From Acinetobacter sp. ANC 4204 (GTDB lineage: Bacteria; Pseudomonadota; Gammaproteobacteria; Pseudomonadales; Moraxellaceae): a stretch of DNA of 64,000 bases. Position numbers and translations under genes: made by a program. Positions 55,220 to 64,000 of this stretch are shown piece after piece. Position 1 is the first letter of the stretch. Every line of letters begins with the position of its first letter. Where the stretch lies: contig NZ_NEFZ01000007.1 of assembly GCF_002135205.1 (NCBI RefSeq), forward strand, positions 124,001-188,000. Reading direction: 5' to 3'. The notes under the pieces were generated by a model. It did not search any database and was not told the DNA's origin. It saw only the letters and a list, made by a program, of their open reading frames with translations.

Positions 55220-55349
55220 TCTTCCCCCATTTTTATTTTTGAATTCAATAGTTTCTATTCAAACGCTAGAAACATCATAAGATTGACCAATAAAATATGC
55301 AAAAAAGATCACCAAAAGTTTCATACGAGAATAAGATTAAATCAATCAT

Positions 55350-56210
55350 TTACGTCCTATTCAGGAGGCACTTTTCTAAAGCTTGAATATTTGCAGAAAT
55401 TAATTCTTTTCTCCAAATTAATTCAATCTGGATGCGTCCTAATGCTGAATCTATATAATGTACGGACAATAAATCTTGATTTGGAAAAGTATCTAACATC
55501 GTTTTAGGAATAATCGCAATCCCCATGCCCGCGGCTACACCACCTAGAATTGCGTGATAGGATGCAACCTCAGCTATCCTTTTTGGTGTGATATTAAAGG
55601 ACTGATACCAGTTTAAAAGTCGATCCCGATAAGAACAACCCTCTTTAAATGCAAGAATAGTTGCACTTTCAGCATCTGACGGCATTAAAATTTTAGGATG
55701 CTCCTTAGGCGCAATAATTATAAGTTCTTCATCATAAATGAGCGAACGATTCAACAGTGGATTTTGAGGAGCATCTCCAATTAGAACCACATCTAACTCG
55801 CCATCCAGTAAAGATTGATATAAACCATCGCGTATACCTGTAACCAGTTCCAATTTAATTGCAGGATAAATCGAATATAACTGAGCCAGTGGTGCGGGTA
55901 ATCTTGTTGCCGCCATACTTTCCAATGCACCCACTCGTAAAGGCCCACTAGGCTGATCAGCTTTGATTGTATTTTCAGCTTCATACGCCAGTGCTACGAT
56001 TTGCTTTGCATATTGATATAGTAATAATGCTTTGGGTGTCGCAACTAAACTTTTTTTCTCTCGAATAAAAAGTGACACTCCCAAATACTCCTCAAGCTGT
56101 TGTAAGCGAATAGTAATTGCGGAAGGTACTCGGTTTAACTTTTTGGCTGCACCAGTAATACTTCCAGTTTCAATAAGCACAATAAGTGTTTTAAGTTGGC
56201 TAATTTCCAT
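55350..56210 (-). CDS. LysR-family regulator divergent from racemase operon
   Basis: 286 residues. The N-terminal winged HTH is ISQLKTLIVLIETGSITGAA and KKLNRVPSAITIRLQQLEEY, followed by a periplasmic-binding-like effector domain (LRVGALESMAATRLPAPLAQ). It belongs to the LysR family; the ligand is unknown, but the neighbours suggest aspartate or glutamate metabolism. It is divergent from the tautomerase-racemase pair across a 104-bp gap that holds a perfect 15-bp dyad starting 3 bp from its start codon, suggesting autoregulation. Confidence 0.88.
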   Translation of the reverse strand: MEISQLKTLIVLIETGSITGAAKKLNRVPSAITIRLQQLEEYLGVSLFIREKKSLVATPKALLLYQYAKQIVALAYEAENTIKADQPSGPLRVGALESMAATRLPAPLAQLYSIYPAIKLELVTGIRDGLYQSLLDGELDVVLIGDAPQNPLLNRSLIYDEELIIIAPKEHPKILMPSDAESATILAFKEGCSYRDRLLNWYQSFNITPKRIAEVASYHAILGGVAAGMGIAIIPKTMLDTFPNQDLLSVHYIDSALGRIQIELIWRKELISANIQALEKCLLNRT

Positions 56211-56212
56211 GA

Positions 56213-56259
56213 TTCAATAAAATTAAACGATTTACTCAATATTATTTAATTTTATTGAA
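56213..56259. promoter_or_regulatory. Long inverted repeat between LysR gene and tautomerase gene
   Basis: TTCAATAAAATTAAA (56213-56227) and TTTAATTTTATTGAA (56245-56259) are perfect 15-bp inverted repeats with 17 bp between. It lies in the divergent promoter region and almost touches the LysR start codon. A LysR dimer-of-dimers site is the likely reading, as inferred from place and symmetry. Confidence 0.6.
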
Positions 56260-56314
56260 GAAAAATACCCTCTAACATTCGAGACCTTAATTTTATAATG
56301 TGTAGAGGATGTCG

Positions 56315-56527
56315 ATGCCTTTCGTAAATGTGAAAGTGACAGGTGGAAATGAAGCGCCTACGATTGAACAAAAGAAGCAAATTATTGACGGGATTACTCA
56401 GCTCTTAGTCACCGTTTTAAATAAAAATCCAGCAACAACGATGGTCATTATTGATGAAGTTGAAATGGACAATTGGGGTGTCGCGGGGAAAACCACAACA
56501 GAACGTCGACTAGAGGCTCAAAAATGA
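56315..56527 (+). CDS. 4-oxalocrotonate tautomerase-family protein
   Basis: 70 residues if ATG 56315 is used (AGAGG 6 nt upstream), giving MPFVNVKVTGGNEAPTIEQK. Removal of Met leaves Pro1, the catalytic base of the family; an upstream ATG at 56309 would bury it (MSMP). DNWGVAGKTTTERR near the end fits small YwhB/YrdN-like tautomerases. The stop overlaps the racemase start (ATGA), so the two are coupled. The substrate is unknown. Confidence 0.82.
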   Translation: MPFVNVKVTGGNEAPTIEQKKQIIDGITQLLVTVLNKNPATTMVIIDEVEMDNWGVAGKTTTERRLEAQK

Positions 56528-57216
56528 AAAAACTTGGATTAATTGGTGGTATTGGACCCGAATCTACCCTGCTTTATTATAAAAAACTGGTTTATTCCTT
56601 ACAGGAAAAAGTTGGACCAACATTCTTCCCCAACTTAGCAATCGAAAGCCTAAATGTATTTGAAGTTTTAGCGTTCTGTGAGCATGAAGATTTTGAAGGG
56701 CTGATTTCATACTTAATGAAAGGAATTAATAGCCTCATTGCTGGTGGTGCAGAAATTATTGCCTTAACAGGCAACACCCCTCATATTGTGTTTGATCAAC
56801 TTCAAGCCAATTCAACAGTACCCTTAATAAGTATTGTGGAGGCGACAAAAAAAGAAGCACAACGTCAAAATTATGCAAAAATTGGGCTATTCGGAACACA
56901 GTTTACAATGCAGGCAACGTTTTTTAAAAAGCCTTTTGTAGAAGCTGGAATAAATATTGTAATGCCTCACGCGGATGAGCAGTTATTTATTGCAGACAAA
57001 ATTTCTAGCGAATTAGAACATGGGATTGTTTCCGTTGAAACACAAAAACAGATGCTCCAAATTGTGCAACGAATGCATGAGGAAGATGATATTGATGCCA
57101 TTATATTAGGCTGTACGGAACTGCCTTTAATATTTAAAGATACTATTTTACCGCTCACTACTTTGGATACCTTAGATGTTCACATTCAAGAGTTAATCAA
57201 CGTAATTTGTAATTAA
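56524..57216 (+). CDS. Aspartate/glutamate racemase family protein, YgeA-like
   Basis: 230 residues from ATG 56524 (MKKLGLIGGIGPESTLLYYK). It has the racemase fold with two half-sites. The first reads ALTGNTPH, so Thr82 stands where Cys is usual; the second, ILGCTELPL, keeps Cys197. A Thr/Cys pair at these positions is, as I recall, known for E. coli YgeA, an L-Asp/L-Glu-specific racemase. The neighbouring AsdA-AspT genes use L-aspartate, which supports aspartate as substrate. It is coupled to the tautomerase gene. Confidence 0.82.
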   Translation: MKKLGLIGGIGPESTLLYYKKLVYSLQEKVGPTFFPNLAIESLNVFEVLAFCEHEDFEGLISYLMKGINSLIAGGAEIIALTGNTPHIVFDQLQANSTVPLISIVEATKKEAQRQNYAKIGLFGTQFTMQATFFKKPFVEAGINIVMPHADEQLFIADKISSELEHGIVSVETQKQMLQIVQRMHEEDDIDAIILGCTELPLIFKDTILPLTTLDTLDVHIQELINVICN

Positions 57217-57588
57217 TACCCCCCTAAAAGTGACTTCATCTAGATTCCCAGAAAGTTCCAATTGTGAAAATAGAGATTAATGGATTTTATATACTTACTC
57301 CTAAACCATCCATTTTATAGTGAAATAAGCATATTAAATATATCCAAGACATTGATTATCAAGTATTTCATGAAAATTATAGCCTTTCTGTTCTATCAGA
57401 TGCTTTATTTAAAAATTCAGTCAAGTAAAGAAATACTGAATTATATATTTTCTACTCTTCGCATATTGAAAAGCTTTCGTCCCTATCTACCTAACGTCTC
57501 TTTTTTATTCTGCATCTAAAATAATATAAAAAAGCCCATCAAATGAGATGGGCTTTTTTACAACTGGTTTAATCCACACCGTTCAAGC
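57217..57588. other. Convergent gap between racemase and asdA genes
   Basis: About 370 bp of AT-rich DNA. A 79-codon open frame at 57280-57519 is Ile/Leu/Phe-rich with no ribosome site, so I do not call it. The only clear signal is the terminator at 57528-57559. Confidence 0.65.
57528..57559. terminator. Bidirectional terminator between racemase and asdA genes
   Basis: AAAAAAGCCCATC (57528-57540) pairs with GATGGGCTTTTTT (57547-57559). The same AGCCCATC/GATGGGCT stem is used in the hemL terminator 4.3 kb away. Confidence 0.85.
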
Positions 57589-59199
<1,611 letters not shown>

Positions 59200-59242
59200 T
59201 TAATTATAGTGAAGCCAAAGATTTATTGTTAAACATCAATTT

Positions 59243-60928
59243 TTAAGCTAAACCCACAATCAGTGGACCCAGCAAGGTGAGGAAAACATTGGCCAATGCA
59301 TAGGTAATTGCAAAAGGAACTGTAGGAATTGAATTGCCTGCTTTATCAAGCACTCCACCAAATGCAGGGTTTGCACTGCGTGAACCAGTTAAGGCACCTG
59401 CCATGACTGCGACATTGTCATAACGCAGAACATAACGTGCAAAAAGCATCGAAAGAATGAGTGGCACAACGGTGACCACCACACCAATCATAAATAATGA
59501 CAAGCCACTGTCTTTAATGGTTTGAATGGCCTGTAAGCCTGACTGTAAACCAACAGCAGCCACAAATCCTGCAAGACCTAAATCTTTAAGTAACTGCGAA
59601 GCGGCTAGAGGCATATTGCCATGAACTTGATTTCGGCTACGTAACCAACCAAACAACAGACCTGATAAAAGTGCTCCACCGCCAGCACCAAGCGTCAGAG
59701 GAACATCACCGATACGCACGACGAATAAGCCAATTAATAGACCCACCACTAAACCCGCGCCATGGAAGATCCAGTCTGTTTTTAAGCTCTCTGGTAAGGC
59801 CTTACCTGCTTCTTTGACTAAACGCTCAAGATCACTTTTGGTTCCGTATACGGTCACCACATCGCCTTGACGCAACATGGTTTCATCATTTAAGAGTTGT
59901 GTTTCGTCTTGACGTTTAATGCCCAATACATAAATACCGTGTTTAAGATAATCAGGCGTCTTGGCTTTGACATCGCCTAGTGTTCGATTGATGTATTTAG
60001 AATTTCTTAAAATGACATCCGTCGTATCCATGACCATTTCCATGCCTTGGGACGATTGGAGTTCTGAACCAATATTCTCTGCAATAGAAACAACACTTGC
60101 TCTGCGACCGACAATGAGAACCACATCATCTGTTTGTAACGTAATTTCAGGAGATACATCAATAAACTGATCTTTACGTTTAAGCCGCTCAATGGTAATG
60201 CCTGATTTTTGGGCTTCTAATTCTGCAATTGTTTTTCCAGAGGCTTGTTGGACTTTATAAATCCGTCCTACAATTTCTGGCATCGCCAGTTCTTGACCTG
60301 GGGCAAGTTCAAAAGCACCTTTTAAACGCTCAGACTGCGCTTTAAGTGCATCATCATGAATTTCTCGCCCCATAAATTTCGGCAAGATGTTCACACAAAT
60401 AATAATCGCACCTAGAGAACCAAAAATATAAGTCACGGCATAGCCAATTGCGACATTGGCTTGCAGTCGTTGAATCTCTGCCATGGGCAAATCTAAGCGC
60501 GAGAGAGCATCGCCTGCTGTGCCAATAATGGCAGACTGTGTCATACCACCAGCGGCTAAGCCTGCAGCCAAACCTTTATCTAGATCAAAGATTTTTGCCA
60601 TAGCAAGCACGGTGATAAGTCCGCAAATGGCCATAAAGGCAGCCAGTAAAATTTCTTTAATCGACTGAGGTCCGAGAGATTTGAAGAATTGCGGCCCACT
60701 TTCAAACCCAACCGCATAAATAAATAGGGCAAACAGAATGGCTTTCACACCATTATCAACAGGGACACCAATCAAACTGAGAATCACTGCAACCAGCAAT
60801 GATCCTGCGACACCACCAAATTGAAACTTACCAAATTGAAATTGACCAATCCAAAAGCCTATTGCCAAAGACAAAAACAATAGAATTTCGGGACTATGTT
60901 TTAATTCACCTTGTAGCCACTCAATCAT
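59243..60928 (-). CDS. aspT: Aspartate:alanine antiporter AspT
   Basis: A 561-residue inner-membrane exchanger (AAEx family) that swaps external aspartate for internal alanine. N-terminal and C-terminal TM bundles flank two TrkA-C (RCK-C) domains, at about residues 205-285 and 295-375 (LKRKDQFIDVSPEITLQTDD; MLRQGDVVTVYGTKSDLERL). With cytoplasmic AsdA, the exchange consumes a proton inside and moves net charge, so the pair can generate proton-motive force. A CRP-like site lies upstream. Confidence 0.92.
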   Translation of the reverse strand: MIEWLQGELKHSPEILLFLSLAIGFWIGQFQFGKFQFGGVAGSLLVAVILSLIGVPVDNGVKAILFALFIYAVGFESGPQFFKSLGPQSIKEILLAAFMAICGLITVLAMAKIFDLDKGLAAGLAAGGMTQSAIIGTAGDALSRLDLPMAEIQRLQANVAIGYAVTYIFGSLGAIIICVNILPKFMGREIHDDALKAQSERLKGAFELAPGQELAMPEIVGRIYKVQQASGKTIAELEAQKSGITIERLKRKDQFIDVSPEITLQTDDVVLIVGRRASVVSIAENIGSELQSSQGMEMVMDTTDVILRNSKYINRTLGDVKAKTPDYLKHGIYVLGIKRQDETQLLNDETMLRQGDVVTVYGTKSDLERLVKEAGKALPESLKTDWIFHGAGLVVGLLIGLFVVRIGDVPLTLGAGGGALLSGLLFGWLRSRNQVHGNMPLAASQLLKDLGLAGFVAAVGLQSGLQAIQTIKDSGLSLFMIGVVVTVVPLILSMLFARYVLRYDNVAVMAGALTGSRSANPAFGGVLDKAGNSIPTVPFAITYALANVFLTLLGPLIVGLA

Positions 60929-61332
60929 ATTATGGACTCACTTTTATTATTAGGCTTATTGTTAAAACTAAGAATTATTTTCCAACTGTTAAAATACGCC
61001 TCAGAAAATATAAATGCAAATATATTGGTTGTATTTATAAAAATGAATATTATTTATTTCAAAATTATTTAATTTTTATATCACCAACCAAAATAGTCGA
61101 AATTAATGTTTTTTCGTGTAACAAAAACCCCATGTAATATTTAAAATAATTTTTATTATATGTATTTTGTTTTTACATATTAATATAAATATATGATTTA
61201 TTTATTTTTAAAAAAAATCTTGTTTTAATAATCCATTTTTTATATTGTGATTTAGTTCACAACTAGAATTTTAAAATTGCTCGCATCCTTGCGAATTTTA
61301 CTCAACCATATTTTGTAGCTGCTTTGAAGCCC
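60929..61332. other. AT-rich region upstream of aspT
   Basis: About 400 bp with a perfect CRP/Vfr-type site (61246-61261) and a weak imperfect hairpin near 61271-61299 (CGCA/TGCG), which may end the GlcG-like gene. No coding signal. Confidence 0.65.
61246..61261. promoter_or_regulatory. CRP/Vfr-type operator, perfect match
   Basis: TGTGATTTAGTTCACA fits the consensus TGTGA-N6-TCACA exactly; one more T/A pair extends the symmetry. It lies about 320 bp upstream of the aspT start and about 70 bp beyond the end of the GlcG-like gene. Catabolite control of the aspartate module is likely but inferred. Confidence 0.65.
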
Positions 61333-61758
61333 TCAAGTTTCGAAATTGAACTGTGCAAAAAATATAGAAAGTGCATGTTGCGCAATTTCAGCATCTTGAA
61401 AAGATTTTGCACCTGATACTCCGATTGCTCCAACCAATTGCCCTTCATACATAATCGGTTCGCCACCTTCGAGCATTCCCGAAAAGCTTTGCATGCTCAG
61501 AAAACCCATCTGCCCAGATCGAATCAAGTCTTCAAATAACTTTGATGGGCGACGACTCATTGCTGAACATTTGGCTTTTTCAATACATAAATTTGCTGTC
61601 ATAGGCGATGCTCCATCCATTCGCTTCATTGTCAGTAAAACTCCTGTTTCATCTACAACAGCAATACTTACATTAAGTTCATGCGTCTGAGCATAATCAA
61701 AAGCATGACTTAGTATAAATTCAGCATCTACCAACGTTAAACAATGTTTGATTTTCAT
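61333..61758 (-). CDS. GlcG/HbpS-family heme-binding-like protein
   Basis: A 141-residue protein of the DUF336 family. HAFDYAQTHELNVSIAVVDE followed by GVLLTMKRMDGASPMT is the family signature, and GGEPIMYEGQLVGAIGVSGA is the conserved C-terminal part. GlcG is linked to glycolate use and HbpS binds heme in Streptomyces. Neither context is present here; it lies between aspT and hemL on the same strand. The function is unknown. Confidence 0.85.
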   Translation of the reverse strand: MKIKHCLTLVDAEFILSHAFDYAQTHELNVSIAVVDETGVLLTMKRMDGASPMTANLCIEKAKCSAMSRRPSKLFEDLIRSGQMGFLSMQSFSGMLEGGEPIMYEGQLVGAIGVSGAKSFQDAEIAQHALSIFFAQFNFET

Positions 61759-61789
61759 TTTTCATTCCTCCAAATACCTAATACAAAAA

Positions 61790-61811
61790 AGCCCATCAAT
61801 TAAGATGGGCT
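61790..61811 (-). terminator. Terminator of hemL
   Basis: AGCCCATC (61790-61797) pairs with GATGGGCT (61804-61811) around a 6-nt loop; on the minus strand it is followed by six T. Confidence 0.85.
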
Positions 61812-61833
61812 GTATAATGATAGAACTGAAAAT

Positions 61834-63132
61834 TTACTTCATGCTGGCAAAAACATCTTTTGCGGCCTGAAGAGTAAATTCAATGTCTTCATCTGTATGT
61901 GCGGCAGAAATAAAACCTGCTTCAAATGCTGAAGGTGCAAGGTTCACGCCACGGTCTAACATGCCATGGAAGAATTTACGGAATGCGTCGATATCGCACT
62001 TGAGCATCGAGTCGAAGCTGGTAATGTCTTCTTGATCGGTAAAGTACAAACCAAACATACCACCTACTTGTTGTGTTTTAAAAGCAATACCTGCTTCATT
62101 GGCCGCTACTTGTAAACCAGCAAGAAGTTTTTCTAGCTGCGCTGTCAATTTTTCGTAGAATCCCTCTTGGCGCAGGTGCTTAAACATCTCAATCCCTGCA
62201 CGCATTGCAAGTGGATTCCCCGACAATGTTCCAGCTTGGTAAACTTTACCCAGTGGAGCAATACACTCCATCACTTCTCGTTTACCGCCAAATGCACCAA
62301 CAGGTAAGCCTGCACCAATAATTTTGCCCAAGGTGGTTAAATCTGGGGTCACGCCATAGTGAGCTTGCGCACCGCCTAGCCCAACACGGAAACCTGTCAT
62401 CACTTCATCAATGATAAAAACAGAACCATATTCATCACACACATCACGAATCGCTTGCAAGAATCCATCAATTGGTTTCACAAGGTTCATGTTCCCTGCT
62501 ACAGGTTCAACAATCACCCCTGCAATCTCGGAACCAAACTTAGCAAAGCACTCTTTTAAGGTCGCAATATCGTTATATGGAAGTGTGAGCGTATGTTTGG
62601 CAAAGTCAGCAGGAACGCCCGCTGAGGTGGCTTCCCCCTCACCATTGGTTAACAAGCCTGAACCCGCTTTAACCAATAACGAGTCTGAATGACCGTGGTA
62701 ACAGCCTTCAAATTTGACAATCTTGTCACGACCTGTGTAGCCTCGCGCAAGACGAATCGCAGTCATAGTTGCTTCAGTACCTGAATTGGTCATACGTACC
62801 AACTCAATTGACGGCATAATTTCGCAAATAATGTCGGCCAAAGTCGTTTCATGTACAGTAGGTGCACCAAAACTTAAACCATCTACCGCAGCACTTTGTA
62901 CAGCTTTAATAATTTCAGGATGAGCATGACCTAAAATCATTGGTCCCCATGAGCCTACGTAGTCCACATAGCGTTTACCATCCACATCATACAAATACGC
63001 ACCTTGCGCCTTTTCAATAAAGACAGGCGTTCCACCTACACTATTAAAGGCACGTACAGGTGAGTTCACACCACCTGGAATATGTTTGCTAGCTTGTTTA
63101 AACAATTGTTCTTGCTTTGGAGATAAGCTCAT
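61834..63132 (-). CDS. hemL: Glutamate-1-semialdehyde 2,1-aminomutase
   Basis: About 432 residues from ATG 63132 ([20 protein letters not shown]). It converts glutamate-1-semialdehyde to 5-aminolevulinate in the C5 heme pathway. Seen: [45 protein letters not shown], and the PLP-lysine region [22 protein letters not shown] four codons upstream is possible. It follows thiE (41-bp gap). Confidence 0.95.
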   Translation of the reverse strand: MSLSPKQEQLFKQASKHIPGGVNSPVRAFNSVGGTPVFIEKAQGAYLYDVDGKRYVDYVGSWGPMILGHAHPEIIKAVQSAAVDGLSFGAPTVHETTLADIICEIMPSIELVRMTNSGTEATMTAIRLARGYTGRDKIVKFEGCYHGHSDSLLVKAGSGLLTNGEGEATSAGVPADFAKHTLTLPYNDIATLKECFAKFGSEIAGVIVEPVAGNMNLVKPIDGFLQAIRDVCDEYGSVFIIDEVMTGFRVGLGGAQAHYGVTPDLTTLGKIIGAGLPVGAFGGKREVMECIAPLGKVYQAGTLSGNPLAMRAGIEMFKHLRQEGFYEKLTAQLEKLLAGLQVAANEAGIAFKTQQVGGMFGLYFTDQEDITSFDSMLKCDIDAFRKFFHGMLDRGVNLAPSAFEAGFISAAHTDEDIEFTLQAAKDVFASMK

Positions 63133-63173
63133 GAAATTACTCAACTCAAAAAATAAAAAGACATCTAAAACAC

Positions 63174-63794
63174 TTAAGCTTTAGATGCAAATAAATCAGC
63201 CCACTGTTCAATACGATCGGGAATCGCAGACATTGATCGACCTAATATATCACTAATCACTGCGCAAAGGTCGGCACCCGCATCAATCACTTCACTTGAA
63301 TTTTCAACTGTTAAACCGCCAATTGCACAAATGGGCACATTCAATCTGGCTTTGGCTTCTTTTAAAGTCTCCAAACCAATATGACCTGCTTCTGGCTTGG
63401 TATGAGTTGCATATATTGCACCAAAAGCCACATAAGTTGCCCCTTCAGCAATCGCTTTTTCAGCAAGTTCAATCGAGTTTAGACAAGTACGACCGATAAC
63501 CACGCCTTGAGGCAAACGGGCAACAGCTTCAGCAACTTCACCATCATCTTGTCCCAAATGCACCCCAACGCCGTACTTAACCGCCATTTCCAAGTCATCA
63601 TTAATCACAAAAGGAACTCGATATTCAGCACACATAGCTTTCATGTACTCAACTTCATAGTCTTGCTGTTCTTTGGGTACTTTCTTACGACGATATTGCA
63701 AAATCGCAATTTCACCAGTTGCCATCGCACCCTCCAACTTAGCCAAAAGTAGCTCTAATGGATCATCATTTGTAATTAGATATAAACCGCGCAT
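63174..63794 (-). CDS. thiE: Thiamine-phosphate synthase
   Basis: A 206-residue TIM-barrel enzyme that joins the pyrimidine and thiazole moieties into thiamine phosphate. Seen: [42 protein letters not shown] and [22 protein letters not shown] and [16 protein letters not shown]. No THI-box (TPP riboswitch) is visible upstream. It is first in a probable thiE-hemL transcription unit, an arrangement seen in several Acinetobacter. Confidence 0.93.
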   Translation of the reverse strand: MRGLYLITNDDPLELLLAKLEGAMATGEIAILQYRRKKVPKEQQDYEVEYMKAMCAEYRVPFVINDDLEMAVKYGVGVHLGQDDGEVAEAVARLPQGVVIGRTCLNSIELAEKAIAEGATYVAFGAIYATHTKPEAGHIGLETLKEAKARLNVPICAIGGLTVENSSEVIDAGADLCAVISDILGRSMSAIPDRIEQWADLFASKA

Positions 63795-63930
63795 TTAATT
63801 CTACCTTTGGGTTATGTTGTTCTATTATAAAGCTAAAAATCAATCTAACCTTAATGAATTGAGATTGAAAACATACTGCTTTGTACAAAAAAGTCGCGAC
63901 TAAACAAGTGCCGTCTAAAAATACCTATTA

Positions 63931-64000
63931 TCAGTGATAGCCACCCCAACGCTTTCGCAGTTTAATGGATACATAAGGTAACAAGAACAAAATTAAAATA
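63931..64000 (-). CDS. 3' end of a membrane-protein gene, cut by the window edge
   Basis: On the minus strand the frame entering from the right edge reads ILILFLLPYVSIKLRKRWGG then YH and a TGA (63931-63933). A hydrophobic helix followed by a basic cytoplasmic tail suggests the end of an inner-membrane protein. Too little is present to name it. Confidence 0.5.
   Translation of the reverse strand, partial: ILILFLLPYVSIKLRKRWGGYH

Noticed and set aside
57280-57519. A 79-codon + strand open frame between the racemase and asdA genes
   Set aside because: AT-driven Ile/Phe/Leu composition, no ribosome site, and it sits in a convergent gap.
63795-63930. TPP riboswitch upstream of thiE
   Set aside because: The gap is only about 136 bp and lacks the CUGAGA core and paired helices.

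Overview
This 64 kb window is a chromosomal segment of a gamma-proteobacterium that is almost certainly Acinetobacter. The basis is AT-rich DNA, an Hfq with a very long glycine-rich tail, the MurU/AmgK cell-wall recycling pair beside lptD-surA, the exbB-exbD-msbA-lpxK-kdsB order, and scattered type II secretion pseudopilin genes. I see no rRNA or tRNA genes, no CRISPR array, no phage and no intact insertion sequence. The species cannot be fixed from the sequence alone.

Layout. Positions 1-14.5 kb are almost entirely minus strand: the 5' end of queD; gspH-I-J-K; a TetR regulator; tatD, pilZ and holB; the lipid A/Kdo genes kdsB-lpxK-msbA; exbD-exbB; parB-parA-rsmG; and murU-amgK. lptD-surA run the other way (14.6-18.4 kb). 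The tsaE-mutL-miaA-hfq block (18.5-22.5 kb) is the usual superoperon. From 22.5 to 32.3 kb lie two pseudouridine synthases, an orphan RelB/DinJ-like antitoxin, a GNAT enzyme, an MFS pump, a K+ channel, a PIF1-like helicase and a 657-residue protein whose C-terminus looks PcfJ-like.

The region 32.5-41.8 kb is an alcohol/ethanolamine catabolic block: Fe-alcohol dehydrogenase, alpha/beta hydrolase, a divergent GAF-type regulator, aldehyde dehydrogenase, ethanolamine permease, EutB and EutC. EutBC would convert ethanolamine to acetaldehyde and ammonia, and the aldehyde dehydrogenase would oxidise the acetaldehyde. Upstream of the permease are a terminator-like hairpin, 15 perfect copies of a 7-bp repeat, and a good sigma-54 -24/-12 element. 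Next come a TetR-controlled SDR plus isomerase pair, a class I glutamine amidotransferase, and a gene-poor stretch (44.7-47.8 kb) with three gene remnants around a lipoprotein and a YceI gene. tkt, metK and several small genes follow, then fxsA and ruvC.

The region 55.3-61.8 kb is an aspartate block: a LysR regulator, a tautomerase and a YgeA-like aspartate/glutamate racemase, then aspartate 4-decarboxylase (AsdA) and the aspartate:alanine exchanger (AspT), with a perfect CRP/Vfr-type site upstream of aspT. hemL, thiE and the 3' end of an unidentified membrane-protein gene close the window.

The most unusual signals are non-coding: the heptamer array at a sigma-54 promoter, a perfect three-helix-junction hairpin after the alcohol dehydrogenase gene, a possible MITE-like insertion that extends the GspI leader, and several exact operator-like dyads. 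Unusual proteins include an SDR with Phe for the catalytic Tyr, a racemase with a Thr/Cys pair, a MutL with an altered endonuclease motif and the PcfJ-like protein. No complete new system can be demonstrated from the sequence alone.
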